From Colwellia sp. Arc7-635 (GTDB taxonomy: Bacteria > Pseudomonadota > Gammaproteobacteria > Enterobacterales > Alteromonadaceae): a stretch of 64,000 nt of DNA. The notes beneath the pieces are model-generated. The model did no database searches, was not told the DNA's origin, and saw only the letters and a list, made by a program, of their open reading frames with translations. Of this stretch, positions 18,515-28,194 are shown piece after piece. Within the stretch, counting starts at the first letter, position 1. Each line of letters starts with the position of its first letter. The stretch spans positions 3,472,001 to 3,536,000 of the forward strand of contig NZ_CP034660.1 in the NCBI RefSeq assembly GCF_003971255.1. Reading direction: 5' to 3'. The translations under genes and the position numbers were made by a program.

Positions 18515-19786
18515 ATGCGCACATTATCTTGTTTTTACTTCTTCGTTGTTCTAGTGACAACATCACTTTTTTCGTCATTTAGCTCGGCTCACAGCGACGA
18601 CATTAATCAAGCAACTCTGTCATTGGATAACAGTGAGCAATTTCAACTTGTGGTGATTGTCGATTTTATTCATCTCTTAAAAAATCACTTAGCTATTTCG
18701 GGTGATGATACAAAAGTGATTGACGCGCTTAATCAACTATCTTTTTTCCAACAAAAAAAACTCCTTGAAGATGTTCAGGAAGCTTTGAGTAAGCAAACAA
18801 ACATTCAATTTACTCCGATTAATGCTAAAGAGGACACTAAAGATAATGCTAAAAATAGTATTGATGACATTGAATATATTGAAGGAAATGGAGAAGCCCA
18901 CAAAAGTGAACAAAGTAAGCAAAGTGAAAAAAGCTTATACCAAGAAAGCGCCTCTTTTACCGGCTTAAAGCTACAACAGTTAAAGCGAATATTATCTCAG
19001 CAAGTAAGCTTGTCAGATTACCAAGCACAATTGCATTCCAGTGGTGCTATTCCAGCAGGCACAAGTAGCGTTGCCGTACGTTTTTCTCCTTTACTAGGAG
19101 ATATTGTTCTTAAGGTTATTCGACCACAACAGGACATTATCAGTACAGCAACACTGAGCAATAGTTATTTAGTAAATTTCGAAAGCGCTAACCTTGCCAC
19201 GAGTTCTGCGATTTTGCCGAGTACCATCCAAAATGCTCTAGATTATATTTATCAGGGCTTTGTTCATATTCTGCCCCGAGGCTTAGATCATATTCTTTTT
19301 GTGCTAGCTCTGTTACTTTTTGCAAAAAGCGCTGCGAGTTTACTCTGGCAGGTATCAGCTTTCACTCTCGCCCACACCATTACATTAGCATTAGGTATTT
19401 ATGGCATTGTAGAGCTTTCTAGCGCTATTGTTGAGCCTCTAATTGCTCTTTCTATTGTCTATGTAGCGTTAGAAAATATCTATCGAGCGAAAAGCAAGTC
19501 AATCAGCCATACTCGCATGCCCGTTATATTCGCTTTTGGTTTATTACATGGATTAGGGTTTGCATCGGTATTAGCCGATGTTGGATTACCTCCAGGTCAA
19601 TATGCGCTGAGTTTGATCTCATTTAACGTGGGTGTCGAGCTTGGACAACTAACAGTAATTGCCCTTGCCTTTATTTGTTTATTACCGTTTAGACACAAGA
19701 GTTGGTATCAAACAAAGTTAGTACTCGCATTGAATACGACCATTGCTATTGTTGCTTTATACTGGTTGATTGAGCGATTGATTTGA
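18515..19786 (+). CDS. HupE/UreJ-family membrane protein with periplasmic domain
   Basis: 423 residues from ATG 18515. A GTG at 18500 is in frame but overlaps the AGGTGG ribosome site, so the ATG is preferred. An export signal (about 1-27, ending SSAHS) is followed by a hydrophilic periplasmic region of about 200 residues with a Lys/Ser/Glu-rich linker. The C-terminal 190 residues form the HupE/UreJ-type domain with several membrane helices and histidine motifs: ILPRGLDHILF, FTLAHTITLALG and FGLLHGLGFASVL. Related proteins are implicated in nickel or other metal transport, but no nickel enzyme genes lie near. Function is inferred from the fold only. Confidence 0.85.
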   Translation: MRTLSCFYFFVVLVTTSLFSSFSSAHSDDINQATLSLDNSEQFQLVVIVDFIHLLKNHLAISGDDTKVIDALNQLSFFQQKKLLEDVQEALSKQTNIQFTPINAKEDTKDNAKNSIDDIEYIEGNGEAHKSEQSKQSEKSLYQESASFTGLKLQQLKRILSQQVSLSDYQAQLHSSGAIPAGTSSVAVRFSPLLGDIVLKVIRPQQDIISTATLSNSYLVNFESANLATSSAILPSTIQNALDYIYQGFVHILPRGLDHILFVLALLLFAKSAASLLWQVSAFTLAHTITLALGIYGIVELSSAIVEPLIALSIVYVALENIYRAKSKSISHTRMPVIFAFGLLHGLGFASVLADVGLPPGQYALSLISFNVGVELGQLTVIALAFICLLPFRHKSWYQTKLVLALNTTIAIVALYWLIERLI

Positions 19787-19889
19787 TTTGTTTACATCGT
19801 TAGTCCTAACGTAAGCTAATACAAATAGGTTATGCGTTTGGACTAATTTAGCGCTTAATTCATAGTATAAAGTTAAACGGTTAAAAACG

Positions 19890-19916
19890 AAAAAGGTGAG
19901 CTAAGCTCACCTTTTC
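19890..19916 (+). terminator. Terminator after the HupE-like gene
   Basis: Stem aaaaggtgagc/gctcacctttt with a short loop and trailing T's, about 105 bp past the stop codon. Confidence 0.8.
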
Positions 19917-19988
19917 TAACACATATACACAAACGACTTGAATATATATCACATAAACAACAAAGTCAGATAAAACCTTGCGCCATGA

Positions 19989-20256
19989 ATATACCCAAGC
20001 CACTTGAAGATACAGGATTCAGCAAGTCGAGAAAGGGCTATCACCAAGGCATTGATTGAAGATAATGGTTGTTCCATTGTCGAAATCAATAACGCCGGAG
20101 ATGACCCTTTATCGCCTTGCCCAAAGGGAGCTAAGCTAGAAAACCAGCTCCGCGTTGCAGCACTTGATAAGGGAATAACCATTGTCTACGTGCTGCGCCT
20201 TGATCTGATTTCCTAGCTTAGCTCTGAAACTGCATCTTCAAGTGGTTTGGGTATAT
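19989..20256. mobile_element. MITE-like element, copy A (268 bp)
   Basis: Flanked by imperfect terminal inverted repeats of about 23 bp: left begins atatacccaagccacttgaa, right is its complement with one mismatch (ggtttggg). An inner perfect 11-bp inverted repeat agctaagctag/ctagcttagct lies at 20129-20139 and 20213-20223. The interior matches copy B at 29692-30008 almost base for base. Reading frames through it are short and unconvincing. It lacks a transposase, so it would be mobilised in trans. It sits between the HupE-like gene and nqrM. Confidence 0.85.
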
Positions 20257-20284
20257 ATCTACATAAATAACTTATTCATGTAAC

Positions 20285-20506
20285 CTAAATATTTCTCACG
20301 CTAATATCACCAAGATCTAACGCTGCTACTCGCTCACGTTCTTGGCGTTTTTCACATGGATTATCACAATTACATGATTTATCGATACCAACATTAGCTA
20401 AACCGCCACAACTACCAGCGAGGGTTTTCTTTTGAAAAATATAACCAACAGCCATTGCCATAACAATAACGAGAAAAAAACCTAAGGTGATTAAAAATAT
20501 AGCCAT
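20285..20506 (-). CDS. nqrM: Na+-NQR maturation protein NqrM
   Basis: 73 residues, the usual size for this family (formerly DUF539). One N-terminal membrane helix (IFLITLGFFLVIVMAMAVGY) is followed by the cysteine-rich segment SCGGL and DKSCNCDNPCEKR. Those cysteines are known to be needed for delivering iron to the Cys-ligated Fe centre between NqrD and NqrE. The gene lies last in the nqrABCDEF-apbE-nqrM cluster, as in Vibrio and relatives. Confidence 0.95.
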   Translation of the reverse strand: MAIFLITLGFFLVIVMAMAVGYIFQKKTLAGSCGGLANVGIDKSCNCDNPCEKRQERERVAALDLGDISVRNI

Positions 20507-20622
20507 AATGATTGCCTACCTATTTTATAACTTGTCAGTATTTTTTATTTAAACGCTTGTTCACAAACATTCACCGATAAAAAATATCAACCAACTCAAT
20601 TGATTTAAGTAAAAGTGCAAAT

Positions 20623-21666
20623 CTACTTAAGATATTGCATGAATTTTACCGTGCTTTGCTCAACAAAGCCATGCTCTGTTTTCGCAATAATGTAAACCGC
20701 AAGACCATTAGCTTCTGCAAATGCCAATGCTTTCTCTTCGCCCATCACCATCATTGCTGTCGATAAACCATCGGCCGTCATTGAAGATGGATGTATTACA
20801 GTAACAGAGACCAGTTTATGGTTAATTGGCTTTCCAGTTTTTGGGTCTATGATATGCGAAAATCGTTGGCCATCAGCTTCAAAGTAAATACGGTAGTCTC
20901 CAGAGGTCGCAACCGCGTTGTCTTTTGGTATTATAATTTGATGTACTGCACGCTCGTTACTCAACGGTTTTTCTATAGCAACATGCCAAAGCTCACCTGT
21001 ATGCTTAAAGCCTTTAATGCGCATCTCACCGCCAATTTCAACGAGATAATTATTAATACCATTAGCCTCAATAAATTCAGCAACTAAATCAACTCCGTAA
21101 CCTTTGGCAATGGTAGACAGGTCAACATAAAGGTCAGGAATGCTTTTACTCAACATGCCTTGTTCAAATACCAACTTATCTAAACCAATACGCGCCTTAG
21201 TTAGCGCTAGTAATTCATTGCTTGGTACGGTCTCTGGGCGATATTCAGGGCCAAAACCCCATAAATTAACTAAAGGCCCAACAGTAACATCAAGCGCCCC
21301 TTCACTTAGTTTACCTAAACGAATAGCTTCTTTAAGCACGCGCGATAAACCGGGAGAAACACTTATCGGCTCAAGTGATGTCGATTGATTAAACGTCGAC
21401 AATTCAGAATCATTAATATATGTCGACATTTCTTGATTCAGTTGCTTAAGCTTTTCATCAATACCTTGTTGTAATTTAACGGTATCAATATTCTCTCCAA
21501 CCACTTTAATATTGTAAGTGGTGCCCATGGTCTTTCCTTGCATGAGATATTCTTGACGAGCGAGATCGTTGCTTGGAAAACAGCCACCAAGCATCAACAG
21601 CAAAGTGGCCATCGCCAAAAATTTAACTGCTAGCTTGTTTTTATTCAGGTCAAAACTATATTGCAT
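20623..21666 (-). CDS. apbE: FAD:protein FMN transferase ApbE
   Basis: 347 residues with a lipoprotein signal (LLLMLGGC, lipidated Cys29). Family motifs in order: MGTTYNIK, the SEGALDVTVGPLVNLWGFGP block, DLSTIAKGYGVD, YLVEIGGEMR, and SGDYRIYFEADGQRFSHIIDPKTG, which carries the FAD and Mg2+ contacts. A late VTVIHPSSMTADGLSTAMMV segment completes the fold. ApbE attaches FMN by a phosphoester bond to Thr in the S-G-A-T motifs of NqrB and NqrC, and its position downstream of nqrF fits that task. A 168-bp gap with a strong hairpin separates it from nqrF. Confidence 0.96.
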   Translation of the reverse strand: MQYSFDLNKNKLAVKFLAMATLLLMLGGCFPSNDLARQEYLMQGKTMGTTYNIKVVGENIDTVKLQQGIDEKLKQLNQEMSTYINDSELSTFNQSTSLEPISVSPGLSRVLKEAIRLGKLSEGALDVTVGPLVNLWGFGPEYRPETVPSNELLALTKARIGLDKLVFEQGMLSKSIPDLYVDLSTIAKGYGVDLVAEFIEANGINNYLVEIGGEMRIKGFKHTGELWHVAIEKPLSNERAVHQIIIPKDNAVATSGDYRIYFEADGQRFSHIIDPKTGKPINHKLVSVTVIHPSSMTADGLSTAMMVMGEEKALAFAEANGLAVYIIAKTEHGFVEQSTVKFMQYLK

Positions 21667-21683
21667 GACAATATCCTCATAAA

Positions 21684-21736
21684 ATTTATTTAGTTAAGAC
21701 ATGTATCTAGGCTTAATGTGTCTTAACTAAATAAAT
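21684..21736. promoter_or_regulatory. 18-bp perfect inverted repeat between nqrF and apbE
   Basis: Arms atttatttagttaagaca (21684-21701) and its exact complement (21719-21736) flank a 17-nt loop. The decamer atctaggctt occurs in the loop and again just outside the structure. AT-rich, no T run. It lies in the nqrF-apbE gap about 20 bp upstream of the apbE start, so it could be an operator, an mRNA processing or stabilising hairpin, or a leader structure for apbE. Confidence 0.6.
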
Positions 21737-21784
21737 CTATCTAGGCTTTATAAGTATGTGAATCTTTGATGAGAATGAGGTATT

Positions 21785-21809
21785 AAAAAGGCGACCTAGG
21801 CCGCCTTTT
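21785..21809 (-). terminator. Terminator after nqrF
   Basis: Stem aaaaggcg/cgcctttt around a cctaggc-type loop with the A run giving T's on the minus strand, about 25 bp past the nqrF stop. apbE and nqrM downstream would be expressed by read-through or their own promoter. Confidence 0.8.
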
Positions 21810-21834
21810 CACTTAATGAATTCGTTGGCGCTAA

Positions 21835-23061
21835 TTAGCCACCGAAGTCATCTAACATGATGTTTTCATCTTCAACACCAAGATCTTTCAACATATGAAT
21901 AACCGCGGCATTCATCATTGGAGGACCACACATGTAGTACTCACAATCTTCTGGTGCTTCATGATCTTTCAAGTAGTTTTCATAAAGTACATTATGAATA
22001 AAACCTGTCATGCCATCCCAGTTATCTTCTGGTTGTGGGTCTGATAACGCAACATGCCAATTAAAGTTATCATTATCAGCGGCAAGGCCGTTGTAATCAT
22101 CTTCATAGAACATTTCACGTTTAGAACGAGCACCATACCAGAACGACATTTTACGTTTAGACTGTAAACGCTTAAGTTGATCGAATATGTGTGAACGCAT
22201 TGGTGCCATACCTGCACCACCACCAATAAATACCATTTCATTATCAGTTTCTTTAGCGAAGAACTCACCAAATGGACCTGAAATAGTCACTTTATCGCCA
22301 GCTTTTAAGCTGAAAATATAAGACGACATTTTACCTGCTGGTAAATGTAAACGTCCTGGAGGCGGCGTAGCAATACGCACGTTAAGCATGATAATGCCTT
22401 CTTCTTCAGGATAGTTCGCCATTGAATAAGCACGTAACGTCGGCTCATCAACTTTTGATTCAACATCAAAAAAGCCAAAATGATTCCAATCACCTTTGTA
22501 TTGATCATCGATGTCGAAATCGCTGTATTTTACATGGTGAGCAGGTGCTTCAATTTGAATATAACCACCCGCTTTAAACGGTACTGATTCACCATTAGGG
22601 ATTTGTAACTTAAGCTCTTTAATGAATGTTGCTTGGTTATCATTAGAGATAACTTCACATTCCCATTGCTGAACACCAAAGATTTCATCTTCAAGTACAA
22701 TATCCATGTCTTGTTTAACAGCCACTTGACATGCTAAACGACAACCTTCCTTTGCTTCACGCTTATTAATATGACCTGATTCAGTTGGTAAAATATCACC
22801 ACCACCTGAATGTATTTCTACGCGACATTGGCCACAAGTACCACCGCCACCACAAGCTGAAGGTATAAAAATACCTTGGTCAGCTAATGCGCCTAAAAGC
22901 TTACCACCAGCAGCAGTTACTACTGATTTTTCTGGGTCGCCATTAATGCTGATCGTAACGTCACCTGAAGAAACTAACTTAGATTTGGCGAATAAAATCA
23001 CCATTACTAATGCTAGTACTATCACGGTAAACATCGATACGCCGAGAATAATAATTTCCAT
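21835..23061 (-). CDS. nqrF: Na+-NQR subunit F (NADH dehydrogenase, 2Fe-2S and FAD)
   Basis: 408 residues, full length. One N-terminal membrane helix (about 3-25) is followed by a ferredoxin-like domain whose cysteines C70, C76, C79 and C111 match the known 2Fe-2S ligands ([11 protein letters not shown] and later LACQ). The FAD domain contains RAYSMANYP, and the NADH domain contains [14 protein letters not shown] and [12 protein letters not shown] with the conserved DDFGG end. It accepts electrons from NADH and passes them through FAD and the iron-sulfur cluster. Last of the six structural genes; a terminator follows. Confidence 0.98.
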   Translation of the reverse strand: MEIIILGVSMFTVIVLALVMVILFAKSKLVSSGDVTISINGDPEKSVVTAAGGKLLGALADQGIFIPSACGGGGTCGQCRVEIHSGGGDILPTESGHINKREAKEGCRLACQVAVKQDMDIVLEDEIFGVQQWECEVISNDNQATFIKELKLQIPNGESVPFKAGGYIQIEAPAHHVKYSDFDIDDQYKGDWNHFGFFDVESKVDEPTLRAYSMANYPEEEGIIMLNVRIATPPPGRLHLPAGKMSSYIFSLKAGDKVTISGPFGEFFAKETDNEMVFIGGGAGMAPMRSHIFDQLKRLQSKRKMSFWYGARSKREMFYEDDYNGLAADNDNFNWHVALSDPQPEDNWDGMTGFIHNVLYENYLKDHEAPEDCEYYMCGPPMMNAAVIHMLKDLGVEDENIMLDDFGG

Positions 23062-23142
23062 CGACTTTTCCTTTAATCTTCTTTAAGGGTTTTAGCTGAG
23101 CGACTTAGTAAAAAGTCTCTACAAACTAAAACCGACATAAAC

Positions 23143-23766
23143 CTAAAGTGAAATACCACCGAAAGAAAGAAAGCCAAACGCCATCAATCCTGCAGTAATA
23201 AACGTAATACCTAAGCCTTTTAAGCCATCAGGTACATCTGAGTATTTCATCTTTTCACGAATACCCGCCATCAATACAATCGCTAACATCCAACCAATAC
23301 CTGAGCCAATGCCGTAAACAACACTTTCGCCAAGAGTTAGGTTTTTCGCAACCATAAATGAAACGCCACCGAAGATTGCACAGTTAACTGTGATCAACGG
23401 TAAGAAAATACCAAGCGCTTGGTATAGCGCTGGAAAGTATTTATCTAAAACCATTTCAAGAATTTGTACTAATGCCGCAATCACACCAATAAAGGTAATG
23501 AAAGATAAGAAGCTTAAATCAATAGAGTCTTTCGCTTCGGTAACACCCATCAAACTATCTAACGCACCTGGCGCTAAAATCGCTTGATAGATAATTTGGT
23601 TAGCAGGTACCGCAATACCCAATACCACAACAACCGCAACACCTAGACCTATCGCCGTGCTTACTTTCTTAGAAACTGCTAAGAATGTACACATACCAAG
23701 GAAAAAGGTTAATGCCATATTTTCAATAAATATGGTCTTAACAAACAAACTTAAATAATGTTCCAT
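23143..23766 (-). CDS. nqrE: Na+-NQR subunit E
   Basis: 207 residues, six membrane helices, starting with a family-typical [20 protein letters not shown] segment. The conserved helix [18 protein letters not shown] and the cysteine in TVNCAIFGG (partner of one in NqrD) mark the membrane-embedded iron centre. It forms an inverted-topology pair with NqrD and takes part in the electron path coupled to Na+ movement. The gene follows nqrD by 6 bp. Confidence 0.98.
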   Translation of the reverse strand: MEHYLSLFVKTIFIENMALTFFLGMCTFLAVSKKVSTAIGLGVAVVVVLGIAVPANQIIYQAILAPGALDSLMGVTEAKDSIDLSFLSFITFIGVIAALVQILEMVLDKYFPALYQALGIFLPLITVNCAIFGGVSFMVAKNLTLGESVVYGIGSGIGWMLAIVLMAGIREKMKYSDVPDGLKGLGITFITAGLMAFGFLSFGGISL

Positions 23767-23772
23767 GATGGC

Positions 23773-24396
23773 TTAGTCCTTCTCTACTTGTGCTGGTTTC
23801 CACTGGCGAAGTGCCCAGATGATCAAACCGATAATGAAGAATGAGCTAAAAGGTAAAACTAACAAGCCGTTACCTTGGTACCAACCGCCGTTTTGCACTA
23901 AAGTAAATACTTCCATGCCAAACAATGTACCAAATCCAAATAGTTCACGGAAAAAAGCAACAATCATTAACACAGCACCGTAGCCTAAACCATTACCAAT
24001 ACCGTCTAAAAAGCTAACGCCTGGCTTTTCTTTCATAGCGAAAGCTTCAGCACGCCCCATAACAATACAGTTAGTAATGATCAGTCCGATAAATACTGAT
24101 AACTCTTTTGATAGTTGGTAAGAAAATGCTTTTAACACTTGGTCAACCACAATTACCAAAGAAGCGATGATCGCCATTTGCACAATGATACGTACACTTG
24201 ATGGTATTTGATTACGGATAAGTGAAATAAACAAGTTTGAAAAACCCGTTACTAACATTACCGCAACAGTCATCACCAAAGCGTTCTGTAAAGAACTTGT
24301 TACTGCAAGCGCAGAACAAACACCAAGAACTTGCAAAGCAATAGGGTTATTATCAACAACTGGTCCAAATAGAACCTTTTTAGTATCTGTAGACAT
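23773..24396 (-). CDS. nqrD: Na+-NQR subunit D
   Basis: 207 residues, six hydrophobic helices, opening with [20 protein letters not shown] and the [10 protein letters not shown] cysteine. The [18 protein letters not shown] segment carries the second cysteine that ligates iron with NqrE. The start codon overlaps the nqrC stop by one base (TAATG on the minus strand), implying translational coupling. Confidence 0.98.
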   Translation of the reverse strand: MSTDTKKVLFGPVVDNNPIALQVLGVCSALAVTSSLQNALVMTVAVMLVTGFSNLFISLIRNQIPSSVRIIVQMAIIASLVIVVDQVLKAFSYQLSKELSVFIGLIITNCIVMGRAEAFAMKEKPGVSFLDGIGNGLGYGAVLMIVAFFRELFGFGTLFGMEVFTLVQNGGWYQGNGLLVLPFSSFFIIGLIIWALRQWKPAQVEKD

Positions 24397-25172
24397 TAGT
24401 TCAGTCCTCCAGCACGATAGTTAGTAATAAATGGGCCGTAACCTTCTTCACCTAACCAAAATCGTAATGTACGCTCAACACCATTACTGGTTAATGTTGC
24501 ACCAGATAAAGCGTCTACGCCGTGAATATCACCAGCTTTAGCACCACCTTTAACGATTCTAATGGCAACATCGCCCTGCTCGTCAAACATTTTCTTACCT
24601 GGCCATAAAGCTTTCCATCTAGGGTTAAGTACTTCAGCACCTAAGCCCGGAGTTTCTTTAAGATCAGAGTAAACAACGCTTTTAACCGTATTCATATCAG
24701 CTTCTAGACCGATAAAACCGTACATTAAATCCCAAAGACCAGAACCAACAATAGGTAATACAATTGTTGACACTTTACCTTGCTCATCTTTCACGAAATA
24801 AACTACAGCTCTATCAGCTTGACGGTTTATACCCGCGATGTCATTTTCAGGTTTTGAGCTTTTAGTAGCATCACGCGCATCAGCACGCTCTTCAAATGCG
24901 TCAACATCACCTTCAACAACTTTACCTGTTGCAAGTTCAATCATTTTCGCATCAACAAACTTTTCGTAAGTAGCAACGATATCGTTGCCTGCAAGCTCTA
25001 AAAGGCCAGCAGTTTCAAGAATTTTAGTTTGCTTATCAAGCAATTTGTTCGCCGTTTGTAATGGTTTCAAGCCTACTGCCGAAACAGAAACTAAAGCAGC
25101 ACAAACTAAACAAATAATGAAGACGAAACCAACCGTTCCGGCGAAAGTTTCTTTCTTTTTAGTATCAGACAT
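24396..25172 (-). CDS. nqrC: Na+-NQR subunit C (covalent FMN)
   Basis: 258 residues when started at ATG 25172, which gives the family-typical [12 protein letters not shown] opening. A longer in-frame extension to 25232 would overlap nqrB by 68 bp and is rejected. One membrane helix (about 13-35) is followed by a periplasmic domain. The FMN attachment motif LSGAT is visible with Thr226 as the likely acceptor. The start overlaps the nqrB stop by 8 bases (ATGTCTGA). The FMN in this subunit is attached by ApbE, encoded downstream. Confidence 0.97.
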   Translation of the reverse strand: MSDTKKKETFAGTVGFVFIICLVCAALVSVSAVGLKPLQTANKLLDKQTKILETAGLLELAGNDIVATYEKFVDAKMIELATGKVVEGDVDAFEERADARDATKSSKPENDIAGINRQADRAVVYFVKDEQGKVSTIVLPIVGSGLWDLMYGFIGLEADMNTVKSVVYSDLKETPGLGAEVLNPRWKALWPGKKMFDEQGDVAIRIVKGGAKAGDIHGVDALSGATLTSNGVERTLRFWLGEEGYGPFITNYRAGGLN

Positions 25173-26367
25173 TACGAGCAAGCCTCCGTTTGATATTCCC
25201 TTGTACGACAAAGTAGTCGAAAAGAGGTGCAAACAAGTTAGCGAATAAAATAGCTAACATCATACCTTCTGGGAATGCTGGGTTAACAACACGCACCAAT
25301 ACCACCATGACACCAACTAAAGCACCAAACCAATATTTACCCGTATTAGTAAATGACGCCGACACAGGGTCTGTTGCCATAAACATCATACCGAAGGCAA
25401 AACCACCAGTAACTAAATGCCAATACCAAGGCATAGCGAACATTGCATTTGTGTCACTACCAATAGCATTGAATAGCATCGCAGTAATAACCATACCGCC
25501 AAACACACCTAACACGATGCGCCATGAAGCAATACCTTTATAAAGGATGTATGCACCACCAAGTAAAATCATCGCTGTTGAAACTTCACCAACAGAGCCA
25601 GGAATATAACCCCAGAATGCATTCCACCAATCAGCACTAATCGTGTAATCGTTTAAGCCTTGGTTTGCAGCACTTAATGCTGTTGCACCAGAGAAACCAT
25701 CAGCAGCAACCCAAACCGTGTCGCCTGATATTTCAGTTGGATAAGCAAAGAATAAAAACGCACGACCGGCTAATGCTGGGTTTAAGAAGTTTTTACCTGT
25801 GCCACCGAATACTTCTTTGGCAACAACAATACCAAAAGTAATACCGATAGCGGCTTGCCATAAAGGAATAGTCGCAGGAAGGATTAAGGCGAAAAGAATT
25901 GAGCTAACAAAGAAACCTTCGTTAACTTCATGTTTGCGCACAGAGGCAAACAATACTTCCCAAAAACCACCAACAACAAATACCGTTGCATAAATAGGCA
26001 AGAAGAACATTGCACCGTAGAGCATCATGCTGAACCAACCAGATTCTGCCGATAAGCTACCGCCTAATGTTTCAAATAAGCCTACTTGCCACGTATCAGG
26101 TAAAGCAAAACCAGCCGCTAATGCGTCAGTTGCTTGAAAACCTATATTGTACATACCCCAGAACATGGCAGGGAAAACCGCTAGCCATACTGTGATCATG
26201 ATACGTTTTAGATCGATACTGTCACGAACGTGAGTACGACCTTTGTTCACTTGGCCTGGAGTAAATAACCCCGTTGCTACCGCTTCGTAAAGCGCATACC
26301 AAGTTTCAAATTTACCGCCTTTTTCAAATTGCGGTTCGATATCTTCAAAAAACTTTTTCAAGCCCAT
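25165..26367 (-). CDS. nqrB: Na+-NQR subunit B (covalent FMN, riboflavin)
   Basis: 400 residues with about ten membrane helices, starting [18 protein letters not shown] as in the family. The FMN attachment motif DGFSGAT places the acceptor Thr at residue 229. The segments [24 protein letters not shown] and [16 protein letters not shown] are strongly conserved. NqrB is the main membrane subunit and is thought to provide the Na+ channel and quinone site. The start is 2 bp past the nqrA stop and the gene overlaps nqrC. Confidence 0.98.
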   Translation of the reverse strand: MGLKKFFEDIEPQFEKGGKFETWYALYEAVATGLFTPGQVNKGRTHVRDSIDLKRIMITVWLAVFPAMFWGMYNIGFQATDALAAGFALPDTWQVGLFETLGGSLSAESGWFSMMLYGAMFFLPIYATVFVVGGFWEVLFASVRKHEVNEGFFVSSILFALILPATIPLWQAAIGITFGIVVAKEVFGGTGKNFLNPALAGRAFLFFAYPTEISGDTVWVAADGFSGATALSAANQGLNDYTISADWWNAFWGYIPGSVGEVSTAMILLGGAYILYKGIASWRIVLGVFGGMVITAMLFNAIGSDTNAMFAMPWYWHLVTGGFAFGMMFMATDPVSASFTNTGKYWFGALVGVMVVLVRVVNPAFPEGMMLAILFANLFAPLFDYFVVQGNIKRRLARNV

Positions 26368-26369
26368 GA

Positions 26370-27706
26370 CTAACCTTCCTTCTCAATTGTGGTTAGGCAA
26401 TCACGAAGGATCACGCCGTAATCTGTTTTGCCTGGGCAAACAAACGTACACAAGGCTAAATCTTCTTCATCAAGCTCTAAGGCACCAAGTTGCTGCGCAC
26501 TGTCGGTATCACCGGCACATAAATCACGCAATAACATTGTTGGCAAAATATCTAACGGCATAACACGCTCAAAGTTACCAATTGGCACCATAGCTCGGGC
26601 ACTACCATTAGTTGTCGTTGTCATGTTAAACAATTTCTTAGGGAAGAAATGAGACATGTACGCACGCGTTACTGAGAATTTATTAGGTCCTGGGTACATA
26701 TAACCAATAAACTCTTTTTCTCTGCCTTCAAGGATCAAAGAAATTTGCGTGTGATAACGTCCTAAATAACCATGAACACCTGAAGCCACTGAGCCTAATA
26801 ATAAAGACCCTGAAACGACACGTAACTCACCATCAAGTTTTTCATTGGCGATAATCTCTGCTGAACTTGCACCTAATACTGTGCGAATTAAACGAGGATT
26901 TTTTGCCGCTGGACCTGCTAAAGAAATAACACGGTTGCTGTCTAACTCACCGGTAGTAAATAATTTACCGATGGCGATAACATCTTGATAGCCGGCATGC
27001 CATGCAACATTTTCAGCACTAACAGGCTTCAAAAAATGCATATGAGTGCCAACTAAACCAGCAGGATGCTTACCTGCAAATTCATTTACTTTAGTAGATG
27101 AATTAACCGCAATATCGCTTCCCGGGGCTTTACTAACAAAAACGTCACCGTCAGTTAAGCGAGCAAGAACCGTCAAACCATTAACAAATGCTTCGCTTTG
27201 CTCAGCTATGATAACAGCAGGGTCAGCCGCTAATGGATTAGTATCCATTGCACTAACAAATATCGCCATTGGTGTAGATTCTATCGCTGGAACTTTACTA
27301 AACGGACGTGTACGTAACGCTGTCCACAAACCGGAGTTAACCAAGTTTGTAACAACATCAGCACGCGCAATCGCATTAAGCTCTTTAGCGCTGTAGTGAG
27401 TAAACGTTTCTTGCTCGTTACCATCGACTTCGATGACAACTGATTGCAAAACGCGTTTTTCACCACGATTAATTTCTTTAACAACACCTGCAGCTTGAGC
27501 TGTGAATTTAACGCCAGGATTCTTTTTATCTTCAAAAAGTGCCTGACCTTTTTTAACGCTTTCTCCAACCTTAACAAACATGGTTGGGCGCATACCCACA
27601 AACTCTTCACCTAATGTTGCAACAGTTTTGATGGACGGACCATCATGGATTACCTGCTGGGGGCACCTACTACAGGAACATCCAGACCTTTTTTTATTGT
27701 AATCAT
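26370..27706 (-). CDS. nqrA: Na+-NQR subunit A; frame broken after residue 16
   Basis: NqrA helps form the ubiquinone site and is the first gene of the operon. The ATG at 27706 gives the family N-terminus [16 protein letters not shown], but the frame then reaches a stop. The rest ([20 protein letters not shown] onward, about 430 residues, including [10 protein letters not shown] and [11 protein letters not shown]) lies in the next frame, which is open to 26370. Joining them needs one extra C in the five-C run at about 27659-27663 (written ggggg on the plus strand). An alternative start in the long frame would give an unrelated cysteine-rich N-terminus and is rejected. Either one base is missing from the sequence or the operon's first gene is damaged. 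Confidence 0.9.
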
Positions 27707-27758
27707 AAACACTTGCACTACTTTTGATGGGAGTAATCAAAATCAACTTTTTATCTAT

Positions 27759-27806
27759 TTAACTACTTTAATCTTTGCAAAAAATTACAATCATTAAAGT
27801 AGTTAA
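27759..27806. promoter_or_regulatory. 14-bp inverted repeat upstream of nqrA
   Basis: Perfect arms ttaactactttaat (27759-27772) and attaaagtagttaa (27793-27806) with a 20-nt loop, 53 bp upstream of the nqrA ATG. It could be the operator of the nqr operon or a 5' leader hairpin. No regulator is identified. Confidence 0.55.
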
Positions 27807-28123
27807 CTAACACAAATCATCGATTTCAGTGTATTTCAGCAAAGTCTTAATTTATTTTTAAGAAATTAAGGTTCACTGGCTCTAGTTAAAATTTCTGGCG
27901 CGATTCTAGCACAAAACCACATTTTGATTCTATGTTATGCGCGACAATAAATAACAATTTAGTCGAATAATCTAATATTCGCGTAATAATCGCACAAAAT
28001 ACTATTTATTAGTCTGATTTTATGACGATATCGCCTAAATCAAAGCTTAAAATTGACGATTATTATCGACTATAAAAGTTGAAATATTCAAGCGAATGAA
28101 TCACAAACCGTTACTATTTATCA
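27807..28123. other. nqr operon promoter region
   Basis: About 320 bp of very AT-rich DNA that should hold the nqr promoter. I see no gene. Confidence 0.5.
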
Positions 28124-28154
28124 TAAAAAAACCGACTAATTGTCGGTTTTTTTA
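28124..28154 (-). terminator. Terminator after fabV
   Basis: Stem aaaaaccgac/gtcggttttt with loop taatt and a minus-strand T run, about 40 bp past the fabV stop. Confidence 0.9.
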
Positions 28155-28194
28155 AGTAACCGCTATTCCTCAACGATTAAAGCAAAGTAACAAT

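Noticed and set aside
20004-20216. Short frames inside the MITE-like copies (about 60-77 residues)
   Set aside because: They follow the element's conservation, shift between copies because of the 49-bp insert, and resemble no transposase.
25173-25248. Upstream extension of nqrC
   Set aside because: The extra 20 residues overlap nqrB and are absent from the family; the ATG at 25172 gives the normal N-terminus.
27707-27746. Alternative nqrA start giving a cysteine-rich N-terminus
   Set aside because: The first residues of that frame are unrelated to NqrA, while the adjacent frame gives the exact family N-terminus; a one-base break explains both.
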